In this document: piece by piece, positions 57,014-64,000 of the stretch
Numbering within the stretch: the first letter of the stretch is position 1
Layout: every line of letters begins with the position of its first letter
NCBI GenBank assembly: GCA_002350845.1
Contig: DEFL01000048.1
Location: 26,098 to 90,097 of the forward strand
Length of the DNA: 64,000 nt
Direction: 5' to 3'
Source: Christensenella sp. UBA2853
GTDB taxonomy: Bacteria > Bacillota > Clostridia > Christensenellales > Aristaeellaceae
Program-made: the position numbers and the translations under genes
The notes under the pieces: model-generated
Told to the model about the DNA's origin: nothing
Seen by the model: the letters and a program-made list of their open reading frames with translations, nothing else
Database searches by the model: none

Positions 57014-59197
57014 ATGGCCCAGATTCGATGCGTTGTTGAGCGCATCACATACCAGTCAGCTGAAACCGGCTATACGGTGCTCAAGGCTGCGGTCAAGGGA
57101 TATCATGAACTGGTCCCGATCGTCGGAAATCTCCTCGACGTCAGTATTGGCTCGGTGCTCCTTGTGGAAGGCGAGTGGAAGGTGGACGCCAAGTACGGCC
57201 GCCAGTTCATCGCGTCCAAGTGGGAGGAAACCCTCCCCGCAACGGTCTACGGCATTGAAAAATATCTCGGCTCCGGCCTCATCAAGGGTGTGGGCCCTGT
57301 CTATGCAAAGAAAATCGTCGCGCAGTTCGGAGCAGACACGCTCAACGTCATTGAGGATGAACCGCAGCGTCTCTCCGAAGTTCCCGGCATCGGCGACAAA
57401 AGGGTATCCAAAATCATTGCATCCTGGGAAAAGCAGAAAGAAGTCAAAAACATCATGCTCTTCCTTCAGGCACACGATGTCTCCACCGCGTTTGCAGCCA
57501 GAATCTATCAGGCCTACGGCGCGGAATCCATCGAAACCGTCAAAAGCAATCCTTACCGTCTGGCCGATGACATCTGGGGAATCGGCTTTCGAACGGCAGA
57601 CACCATCGCCGCAAAGCTTGGCCTGGCCAGGGACAGCTATGTCCGCATCCGCGCCGGCATCCTGTATACGCTCTCCCAGCTCGCCGACAGCCAGGGGCAT
57701 GTCTATCTTGACCAGAACGTGCTCGTTCAGGAGGCGGCGAACATCCTCTCCTCCGAATCCGATCCCATGGATCCGTCCTTCGTAACCATGTCCCTAGATC
57801 ACATGGTCCTTGAGAAGGATGTGATCACGGAAACCCTTCCGGATCCCCTGCTGCCGGATGAGGCCCCGCACAGAGCCGTTTATCTGCCGCCCTTCTTCTT
57901 TGCGGAAATCGGGGTGGCCGGCCGGCTGAAGCGGATCCTCAGAACACCTGCACAAACGCTGATTCAGCCGGATCTGCCCGCTCTGGAGAGGCAGAATCAC
58001 ATCCAGTATGACCAGATCCAGAAGGACGCCATCATCTCCGCCCTGACCAATAAGGTGATGGTCCTCACCGGCGGCCCCGGCACCGGAAAGAGCACAACCA
58101 CGCTTGGCATTATTCAGGCACTCAAAGCCTCCGGGCTCCGGATTTCCCTGGCCGCACCGACCGGACGCGCGGCCAAGCGCATGACCGAAGTCACCGGCAT
58201 GGAGGCCAAAACCATCCACCGCCTTCTCGAGTTTTCCCCAAAAGACGGTTACAAGCACAATGAGGAAAATCCGCTGTCCACCGATGTGCTCATCGTGGAT
58301 GAATGCTCGATGATTGACCTCATTCTCATGAACAGCCTGCTCAAGGCAGTCCCTGACAGCGCAAGACTGATCCTCATCGGCGACACGGATCAGCTGCCTT
58401 CGGTCGGTGCGGGCAATGTACTTCGGGACATCATTGACAGCGGCGCCGTCCCTGTCACCCGCCTGACCCGGATCTTCCGTCAGGCCCAGACCAGCCGGAT
58501 CATCATGAACGCCCACCGCATCAATCACGGGGAATATCCTGACATCTGCAACAACGCCGGCAGCGATTTCTTCATGCTTTACAAAGATACCCCGGAAGCC
58601 GCCGCACCGGCCATTGTCGACCTGGTCAGCCGCCGGCTGCCCGGATACTTCCATGTCTCCCCCGAAGCCATTCAGGTGCTCTCCCCCATGCAGCGCGGGG
58701 AAGCCGGGGCTGCGAATCTGAATCTGCTGCTTCAGGAAAAGCTGAATGCCGCAAATGCAGACCATGCGCTCCGCCGCTCCGGCATCACCTATCGCCTGGG
58801 CGACCGGGTCATGCAGATCCGGAACAACTATGACAAGGATGTCTACAACGGCGATATCGGCCTGGTTTCCTCTGTCAATATGGAGGAGAGAACCCTGAGC
58901 GTCCTCTTTGATGACAGGACCATCAGCTATGACATCACGGAGCTCGATGAAATCGTGCTGGCCTATGCCACCACCATTCACAAGGCCCAGGGAGCTGAAT
59001 TCCCTGTGGTGGTCATGCCGGTGCTCAACAGTCATTTCGTCATGCTCCAGAGGAACCTGATCTACACAGGCATTACCCGCGCAAAACGGGCGGTCGTCCT
59101 CGTCGGCAGCAAGGGGGCTCTGAGCTATGCGATCCGCAATGACAAGGTCGGGCTGAGAAACAGCAGGCTCTCAGCGCGTCTTTCCGCGAATGCCTGA
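57014..59197 (+). CDS. recD2: RecD2-type ATP-dependent DNA helicase
   Basis: The 727-residue SF1B helicase has the RecD2 N-terminal extension with helix-hairpin-helix repeats (GIEKYLGSGLIKGVGPVYAKKIV, SEVPGIGDKRVSKI), Walker A GGPGTGKST (near 352), DECSMIDL (motif II), IGDTDQLPSVGAGN (motif III) and ATTIHKAQGAEFP (motif V/VI). It unwinds DNA 5'-3' in repair without RecBC. AAAGGAG precedes the ATG. A single-gene unit ended by a strong terminator. Confidence 0.94.
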   Translation: MAQIRCVVERITYQSAETGYTVLKAAVKGYHELVPIVGNLLDVSIGSVLLVEGEWKVDAKYGRQFIASKWEETLPATVYGIEKYLGSGLIKGVGPVYAKKIVAQFGADTLNVIEDEPQRLSEVPGIGDKRVSKIIASWEKQKEVKNIMLFLQAHDVSTAFAARIYQAYGAESIETVKSNPYRLADDIWGIGFRTADTIAAKLGLARDSYVRIRAGILYTLSQLADSQGHVYLDQNVLVQEAANILSSESDPMDPSFVTMSLDHMVLEKDVITETLPDPLLPDEAPHRAVYLPPFFFAEIGVAGRLKRILRTPAQTLIQPDLPALERQNHIQYDQIQKDAIISALTNKVMVLTGGPGTGKSTTTLGIIQALKASGLRISLAAPTGRAAKRMTEVTGMEAKTIHRLLEFSPKDGYKHNEENPLSTDVLIVDECSMIDLILMNSLLKAVPDSARLILIGDTDQLPSVGAGNVLRDIIDSGAVPVTRLTRIFRQAQTSRIIMNAHRINHGEYPDICNNAGSDFFMLYKDTPEAAAPAIVDLVSRRLPGYFHVSPEAIQVLSPMQRGEAGAANLNLLLQEKLNAANADHALRRSGITYRLGDRVMQIRNNYDKDVYNGDIGLVSSVNMEERTLSVLFDDRTISYDITELDEIVLAYATTIHKAQGAEFPVVVMPVLNSHFVMLQRNLIYTGITRAKRAVVLVGSKGALSYAIRNDKVGLRNSRLSARLSANA

Positions 59198-59229
59198 ACA
59201 GCAGTCCTGCATCTGACAAAAACACAAAA

Positions 59230-59267
59230 TCCGGCACGGACTTACATGATCCGTGCCGGACTTTTTT
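59230..59267 (+). terminator. Terminator after recD2
   Basis: The 11-bp arms TCCGGCACGGA and TCCGTGCCGGA, then six T residues; it overlaps the 3' end of the convergent DUF3783 gene. Confidence 0.85.
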
Positions 59268-59652
59268 ACTGCTGCGCAGCCTCTCTGGCTTTTGCCCGCT
59301 CCTGCTCAATAGCCATTTTCTCCTGGCGGAGTTCCTCGACCAGAGCAGACACCTTCCATTTTCTGTTGCTCGGGGTAACGATGGCCTTGAAGCCGCTGAA
59401 ACGTGGCGTGCACTGCTTGAGATCATCGAGAAAGCCATTGAACTGCTGCTGACCGAAATGGTCCATCAGAAGCAGGGATTCCTCAAACGCATCCAAGTCA
59501 TCCTTTCCCGGGAATCCCGCCGTGAGCTCCTTGACCGTCAGCCCCGCCTTCTCCGGCCCCGCCTCAACCATGCGGATCCGGTAGCGCATGGAAAGCGCCG
59601 CGACATGTCCCCGCACCGCTTCCGGGAGATTAAAGCAATAGATTTCAGCCAT
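59266..59652 (-). CDS. DUF3783 family protein
   Basis: A 128-residue protein of the DUF3783 type, common in clostridia, function unknown. The central motif FKAIVTPSNRKWKVSALVEELRQE fits the family. The C-terminus is a charged helix (EKMAIEQERAKAREAAQQ), likely a coiled coil. GGGAACG precedes the ATG. It is convergent with recD2 and divergent from the PBP1A gene. Confidence 0.75.
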   Translation of the reverse strand: MAEIYCFNLPEAVRGHVAALSMRYRIRMVEAGPEKAGLTVKELTAGFPGKDDLDAFEESLLLMDHFGQQQFNGFLDDLKQCTPRFSGFKAIVTPSNRKWKVSALVEELRQEKMAIEQERAKAREAAQQ

Positions 59653-59780
59653 CGTTCCCGTCCCCTTTTCCGTTCTCAGTCTGTTCCGAAACCGATTGTA
59701 TCATATTTTTTCTTTTCTCACAGCCATGAGTTTCTTCCATGCGCCGGGATGCTCCGGCCTTCCCCATTCGTTCCTATAGT

Positions 59781-59809
59781 TGTCCCCCCGGGGGCATTTT
59801 GCTATAATC
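59781..59809 (+). promoter_or_regulatory. Promoter of the PBP1A gene
   Basis: TTGTCC, a 17-bp spacer and TATAAT (59804-59809) with a TGC extension. Confidence 0.75.
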
Positions 59810-59828
59810 CGTACACGGAGGTGAGCGC

Positions 59829-62792
59829 ATGAGCAGACGGCGCAGAAGAAGCGCAGCTGAGCCATGGGAAGGTTATTCCCCGGAAGAAATGCCGGAAGAC
59901 GGAATGCCCATGGAAGAATCACCCGATGCGTCTGTTTCTTCCAGCGATACCGTTTCGTATCGCTTTCCTGAATATAACGATCCCGATGAAAACGGGGATC
60001 CTGACGCGACACAGCAGTATGTCTCAGCCCCGGAAACCGGGTATGATGAAGAGCCGCCGGTTGAAGAGGATGCCGACAATGTCTGGGCACAGGAAGATGA
60101 AGCCCTGCCGCTTCCCGATGATGACGAATATCTCGATGATGCAGACCATCAGAAGCGAAGCATTTTCAAACCCCGCACCAAAAAACCGCCCTTTGTGGTC
60201 AGTGTCGGCGTCGGGGTTGTCCGCGCCATGCTGGTGGTGGTCCTGCTCGCAGGCCTGGCCGTCCTGGGCTCTGTCGCCGGGATTGCCAAAGGCTATGTGG
60301 ACACGGCTCCGTCCCTGAATCTCGCCGCCCTGGATGACCAGCAGCAGACTTCCTTCATCTATGACAACAGCGGCAAACTGATCACAGAATACAAGGGCAC
60401 GGAAAACCGCATCATGGTTTCCATTGCTGCCATGCCCAAGTATCTGCAGGACGCGTTCGTTGCCGTGGAGGACGCACGTTTCTACACCCATTCAGGCATT
60501 GACCTCAAGCGTATTGTCGGTGCCTTTGTCTCCAATCTGTCCTCGTCTTCCACCCAGGGCGGTTCCACCATCACCCAGCAGCTGATCAAGAACACACTGC
60601 TCTCCTCAGAGCAGAGCTACAAGCGGAAGATTCAGGAGGCTTACCTGGCCCTGCAGCTTGAACAGCAGTACACCAAGCAGCAGATTCTGGAGAGCTACCT
60701 GAACACCATTTATCTCGGTGAAAACTACTACGGCGTCAAAACGGCGGCGCAGGGCTATTTCGGAAAGGAACTCAGCGAGCTGACCCTGCGCGAATGCGCC
60801 ATACTCGCCGGAACCACAAACTCTCCCTATTACTATAACCCCCGCCGCAACTTCTATACCCGGCACAAGGAAGGCGTGGATTATCCCGCCATTACCAACA
60901 ACCGCACCAACTACGTTCTTCGCTGCATGTACGAAAACCAGTTCATCACCTATGAACAGTATCAGGCGGCGCTGGATCCGGCCACAGCCCATGTGCTGGA
61001 AACGGATCCGACGGCCTCCTCGGGCATGTATCCCTATGCCCATTACATCGAATATGCCATCGAAGAAATCATTGATATCTTCCTGGAGCTCGAGTCCAAG
61101 GAAAACACGCCGGCCAACCGTGCCGCCATGGAGCAGAAGTTCCGCACCGGCGGGTACAGTGTCCAGCTGTGCATTGACACGCAGATTCAGGAAACCCTGC
61201 AGTCCACGATCTCTTCCTGGACCAAGTATCCCAGTCTGCGCGATCCCAGCGACAAAGTGTTCCGTTCCAAGAATTCCGACGGCACCTATGACGAAATCGT
61301 TGAGCCGCAGGCTGCCGCCGTGGTGCTGGATTACCGGAGCGGTGAAATTCTGGCCATTGTCGGTGGCCGCAACGAGCCGAAGGCCATGAAGACCCTGAAC
61401 CGCGCTACGGACATGAAGATGCCTGTCGGCAGTTCCATCAAGCCGATTTCCGTGTATGCACCGGCCCTGGAGATCGGGGCCTCTCCAGCGTCTGTTGTCT
61501 ACAATATGCCGCTTCCCATTCCCGGCTGGAAGGATGCCAAGGGGAATGACACCTGGCCACGCAACTACGGCGGATCCAGCTATACCGGCCCCATCACCCT
61601 GCGCAAAGCCCTGCAGCAGAGCTCCAACACAGCAGCCGCTCAGACGCTGATGAGCATTGTCGGCGTCAGCCGTTCGGTTGATTTCCTCCACCAGCTCGGC
61701 ATTGACGACAATCATATCGATGCAACGCCTTTCGGCGTCACGCTCGGTTCCTCCGGCATCACGCCCATGCAGATGACGGTGGCCTACGGCGTCCTGGCCA
61801 ACAGCGGCATCTACCTCGAGCCCATGTCGGTCAGAGGCATTTCCAAGGATGGCGTGACCGTATGGGACGGAGCTGAAAATCAGACCCGCCGCCGCGTGTT
61901 CTCCGCCTCCACCAGTTATATGATCGTCGACATGCTCAAGTCAGCCGTGAACAGCGGCACGGGCTCCTCGGCCAAAATCAAGGGGCAGACGGTCGCGGGT
62001 AAAACCGGCACGAACTCTGACCAGAAGGGCGTATTCTTTGCCGGCATGACCGGGCATTACGCTTCCGCCCTCTGGATCGGGCACGACAATTACAAGGCAC
62101 TGTCCAGCAAGTCCACCGGTTCCGGCTCCGCCGCACCGCTCTGGCAGGCCTACATGAGCAAGATTCATTCCGTCAAGGGACTGGACGACAAGGATATTCT
62201 CTCCGGCAGTCCCAGCGACTACGGGCTGGTTCGCGTCACCACCTGCAACGTTTCCGGCCAGCTGGCCACGGACGCCTGCAGAAACGACGCCAACGGCTAC
62301 GGTGTGACCACCGATTACTGGGCTGCAGGAGCACAGCCGACCGTGTACTGCCAGATGCATCACAGTGCGAATATCTGCGCAGAAACCGGCATGCTGGCTT
62401 CTGCCTACTGCCCGAATGTGACCGTCAAGGGGGTTGTGGACATTCTCCCCGGTCATCCGCTCTACCAGTTCCTGGGCACACAGTACGAGGACACGCTTGA
62501 GCAGTATCTCGGCGCATCCTCCGTCTCCTCCTCCATGGTCTGCACCCTGCATACCGAGTTCAGCCAGACCGCTCCGGAGCCCGCAGAGGACACCTCCGGG
62601 TTTGCCGCCGATGCCTATGTCCTTCTGACACAGGCGCAGGATATGCTCAATCTCCTGGATCCGGCTTCCACCCAGTATCAGAATGTCAGCAGTGCCATTG
62701 CCCTGCTCAACGCCGTGCTTTCCACCGGCGGTTCCCAGAGTGATATTATCAGCGCCATGAGCATGCTCACGCAGGCCATGGCCGGATTCTAA
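59829..62792 (+). CDS. Class A penicillin-binding protein (PBP1A-type)
   Basis: This 987-residue peptidoglycan synthase has an acidic disordered cytoplasmic region (1-110), one membrane anchor (about 130-155), a GT51 transglycosylase (about 180-370; AVEDARFYTH, QGGSTITQQLIKN) and a transpeptidase (about 430-800) with SSIKP (active Ser near 535), SSNTAAAQ and KTGTN. A C-terminal tail follows. It polymerises and cross-links the cell wall. GAGGTGAG precedes the ATG. The long acidic N-terminus is unusual in length and may bind a divisome or elongasome partner. Confidence 0.94.
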   Translation: MSRRRRRSAAEPWEGYSPEEMPEDGMPMEESPDASVSSSDTVSYRFPEYNDPDENGDPDATQQYVSAPETGYDEEPPVEEDADNVWAQEDEALPLPDDDEYLDDADHQKRSIFKPRTKKPPFVVSVGVGVVRAMLVVVLLAGLAVLGSVAGIAKGYVDTAPSLNLAALDDQQQTSFIYDNSGKLITEYKGTENRIMVSIAAMPKYLQDAFVAVEDARFYTHSGIDLKRIVGAFVSNLSSSSTQGGSTITQQLIKNTLLSSEQSYKRKIQEAYLALQLEQQYTKQQILESYLNTIYLGENYYGVKTAAQGYFGKELSELTLRECAILAGTTNSPYYYNPRRNFYTRHKEGVDYPAITNNRTNYVLRCMYENQFITYEQYQAALDPATAHVLETDPTASSGMYPYAHYIEYAIEEIIDIFLELESKENTPANRAAMEQKFRTGGYSVQLCIDTQIQETLQSTISSWTKYPSLRDPSDKVFRSKNSDGTYDEIVEPQAAAVVLDYRSGEILAIVGGRNEPKAMKTLNRATDMKMPVGSSIKPISVYAPALEIGASPASVVYNMPLPIPGWKDAKGNDTWPRNYGGSSYTGPITLRKALQQSSNTAAAQTLMSIVGVSRSVDFLHQLGIDDNHIDATPFGVTLGSSGITPMQMTVAYGVLANSGIYLEPMSVRGISKDGVTVWDGAENQTRRRVFSASTSYMIVDMLKSAVNSGTGSSAKIKGQTVAGKTGTNSDQKGVFFAGMTGHYASALWIGHDNYKALSSKSTGSGSAAPLWQAYMSKIHSVKGLDDKDILSGSPSDYGLVRVTTCNVSGQLATDACRNDANGYGVTTDYWAAGAQPTVYCQMHHSANICAETGMLASAYCPNVTVKGVVDILPGHPLYQFLGTQYEDTLEQYLGASSVSSSMVCTLHTEFSQTAPEPAEDTSGFAADAYVLLTQAQDMLNLLDPASTQYQNVSSAIALLNAVLSTGGSQSDIISAMSMLTQAMAGF

Positions 62793-62796
62793 CGCC

Positions 62797-63174
62797 ATGC
62801 AGAACACCTGTACGGATCCTGAAGCCGTTCTTCAGGCCCTGAGCACGCTCCGCCTTCCCATTCAGTCCGGTGAATATGATCTCCACCGTCTGGTCATGGA
62901 CTGCCTCGAGGACGCCCGGATTTCCTTCCGGCACGAGGTCAGCCTGGCCCCGCGATGCCGCATTGACCTTGTCTGCGGGAGCATCGGTGTGGAGATCAAG
63001 CGCGGGCATGCACAACGGAAACGTGTGCTTGAACAGATCAGGCGCTACCTCTCCTCGGAGGAACTGACCAGCCTGATCCTTGTGACCGAACACACACTGA
63101 ACCTTCCTTCAACTATTGCCGGCAAGGCAGTCTTTGAGGTCTGCCTTGCCAGACTGTGGGGGATTGCCCTGTAA
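62797..63174 (+). CDS. PD-(D/E)XK nuclease-like small protein
   Basis: I do not recognise a named family for this 125-residue protein. The stretch FRHEVSLAPRCRIDLVCGSIGVEIKRG (residues 47-73) reads as the restriction-endonuclease fold core, with Glu, Asp (ID) and ExK (EIK) in the right order and spacing, followed by a helix ending RRYLSSEE. It lies 4 nt after the PBP gene and its stop overlaps the SNF2 start by one base, so it is translationally coupled to the helicase. A nuclease-helicase partnership is inferred. Confidence 0.65.
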   Translation: MQNTCTDPEAVLQALSTLRLPIQSGEYDLHRLVMDCLEDARISFRHEVSLAPRCRIDLVCGSIGVEIKRGHAQRKRVLEQIRRYLSSEELTSLILVTEHTLNLPSTIAGKAVFEVCLARLWGIAL

Positions 63175-64000
63175 TGGATGACATGTTTTACAACGATGAA
63201 TTATGGGAAGAAGAAGCGCCTGCGGAGGAGTCCGACGAGGCGCTTCTTCCCGTGTATCTGCGCGCTCAGACCGGGCCTGAGCGCCCGGCCCTGGGCACCC
63301 TGTCCTACAATAAAAAAAGCCGCTGCTGGGTTGTGCGCGGGGATCCCTCCGTCACAGAAATGTGCAAGCGGCTTTTCCCGGGGTCCAAGGGCGCCCGGCG
63401 CGGTGAAGCACGGTTTGCCAATCACAGGAGAATGGTCTCTGACCTGCTCTGGCTGATGCTCCGCTTCCCGCTCGATGTCCGGCTGGAAGACCTGCCCCGC
63501 TGGCAGGAGGCCGTCACAGGCGCCCGGGAGCATGCCCTTCGTGAAGCCCTGGCTTCCACGCTTCCCCAGAGCATGACGCCGCCGGAAGGCACCTTTTCCG
63601 GCCAGCTGATGCCCTTTCAGCAGGAAGGTCTGTCCTTCCTCATGCGTCACGAGCGCACACTGCTCGCCGACGAGATGGGCCTTGGCAAAACCGTGCAGGC
63701 CCTCGCATGCCTTGCTGCATCCCACAGTTTTCCCGCGCTGGTCATTCCGCCTCCGCATCTGTGCCGCAACTGGCAGGAGGAAATCCGGCGTTTTCTTGTC
63801 ATCAACGGACAGCCTGCGCGCGTCCACCTGATCACCGGCCTCAAGCCCTACCCGCTGCCTGAAGCAGATGTCTATATCATGCATTATCTTCTCCTGCGCG
63901 GCTGGAAGACCGTTTTGCCCAATCTGGGATTCCGCGCTGTGGTGTTCGATGAAATCCAGGAACTCCGGCACGCGGGCACAGAGAAGTATTCCGCCGCCTC
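63174..64000 (+). CDS. SNF2-type helicase, N-terminal part (partial)
   Basis: The gene runs past the window end; 275 codons are visible. After an acidic N-terminus (EEEAPAEESDE) and a ~130-residue domain of unknown type, the helicase core begins near residue 140: LMPFQQEGLSFLMRH, Walker A DEMGLGKTVQA, motif Ia VIPPPHLCRNWQEE and Walker B VVFDEIQELR (DEIQ instead of DEAH). The ATG at 63174 overlaps the upstream stop (TAATG). SNF2 proteins translocate on double-stranded DNA; bacterial ones serve repair, transcription (RapA) or defence. Confidence 0.87.
   Translation, partial: MDDMFYNDELWEEEAPAEESDEALLPVYLRAQTGPERPALGTLSYNKKSRCWVVRGDPSVTEMCKRLFPGSKGARRGEARFANHRRMVSDLLWLMLRFPLDVRLEDLPRWQEAVTGAREHALREALASTLPQSMTPPEGTFSGQLMPFQQEGLSFLMRHERTLLADEMGLGKTVQALACLAASHSFPALVIPPPHLCRNWQEEIRRFLVINGQPARVHLITGLKPYPLPEADVYIMHYLLLRGWKTVLPNLGFRAVVFDEIQELRHAGTEKYSAA

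Overview
The window is moderately GC-rich, densely packed bacterial DNA. It has sigma-A type promoters, strong AGGAGG ribosome binding sites, frequent GTG/TTG starts, rho-independent terminators and Firmicutes-type families: GGGtGRT protein, DUF3793, STAS plus anti-sigma-like pair, MATE pumps, RecD2, and SNF2 next to a PBP1A. It looks like a chromosome segment of a saccharolytic, probably anaerobic gut or rumen clostridium. A Christensenellales/Aristaeella-like member is my guess, not something the sequence proves. I see no rRNA, tRNA, CRISPR array, insertion sequence or prophage.

Layout. 1-1.4 kb: end of a GGGtGRT gene, then a STAS/anti-sigma-like pair. 1.5-6.8 kb: a multiple-monosaccharide ABC importer (chvE, mmsA and two tandem, different permeases). 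6.8-13.2 kb: small and housekeeping-like genes (AEC transporter, YczE/YitT-type membrane protein, ogt, DUF5714, XRE regulator with a membrane tail, esterase). 13.2-15.8 kb: a GH43 enzyme divergent from an AraC regulator, with paired direct repeats between them. 16-21.5 kb: two coupled GNAT acetyltransferases, an SH3 protein, MscS, a Cthe_2159-type protein and a phosphoesterase. 21.6-25.0 kb: two leftward transcription units (DUF3793-flavodoxin; ICMT-like fusion, truncated ZIP transporter, methyltransferase) that share a palindromic operator, a likely metal regulon.

25.1-34.9 kb: PAP2 phosphatase and a leftward glycan operon: binding protein, two permeases, a large uncharacterised protein, a NifU-like protein and a GH38 alpha-mannosidase, under one promoter with a perfect 18-bp palindrome. 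35.3-45.2 kb: GT2 and UDP-galactopyranose mutase, a CDF exporter with Mn-type motifs, a cytoplasmic ParB-like/BMP fusion, a phosphoesterase and two convergent MATE pumps. 45.3-47.0 kb: cutC and a glycosylasparaginase. 47.1-56.9 kb: an arginine block (argG, polar amino-acid ABC transporter, argF, carA, carB) with ARG-box-like sites, ending in a CarB-DapF fusion whose DapF part lacks the first catalytic cysteine. 57-64 kb: recD2, DUF3783, PBP1A, then a small PD-(D/E)XK-like protein overlapping an SNF2 helicase that runs off the window.

The themes are uptake and breakdown of plant or host glycans (monosaccharides, arabinoxylan-type substrates, mannosides, possibly N-glycan stubs), metal homeostasis, and arginine/carbamoyl-phosphate supply. 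The best candidates for new biology are the CarB-DapF fusion, the GTTAR-N6-YTAAC regulon, the uncharacterised 807-residue protein in the mannoside operon, the ParB-like/BMP fusion and the nuclease-like/SNF2 pair.
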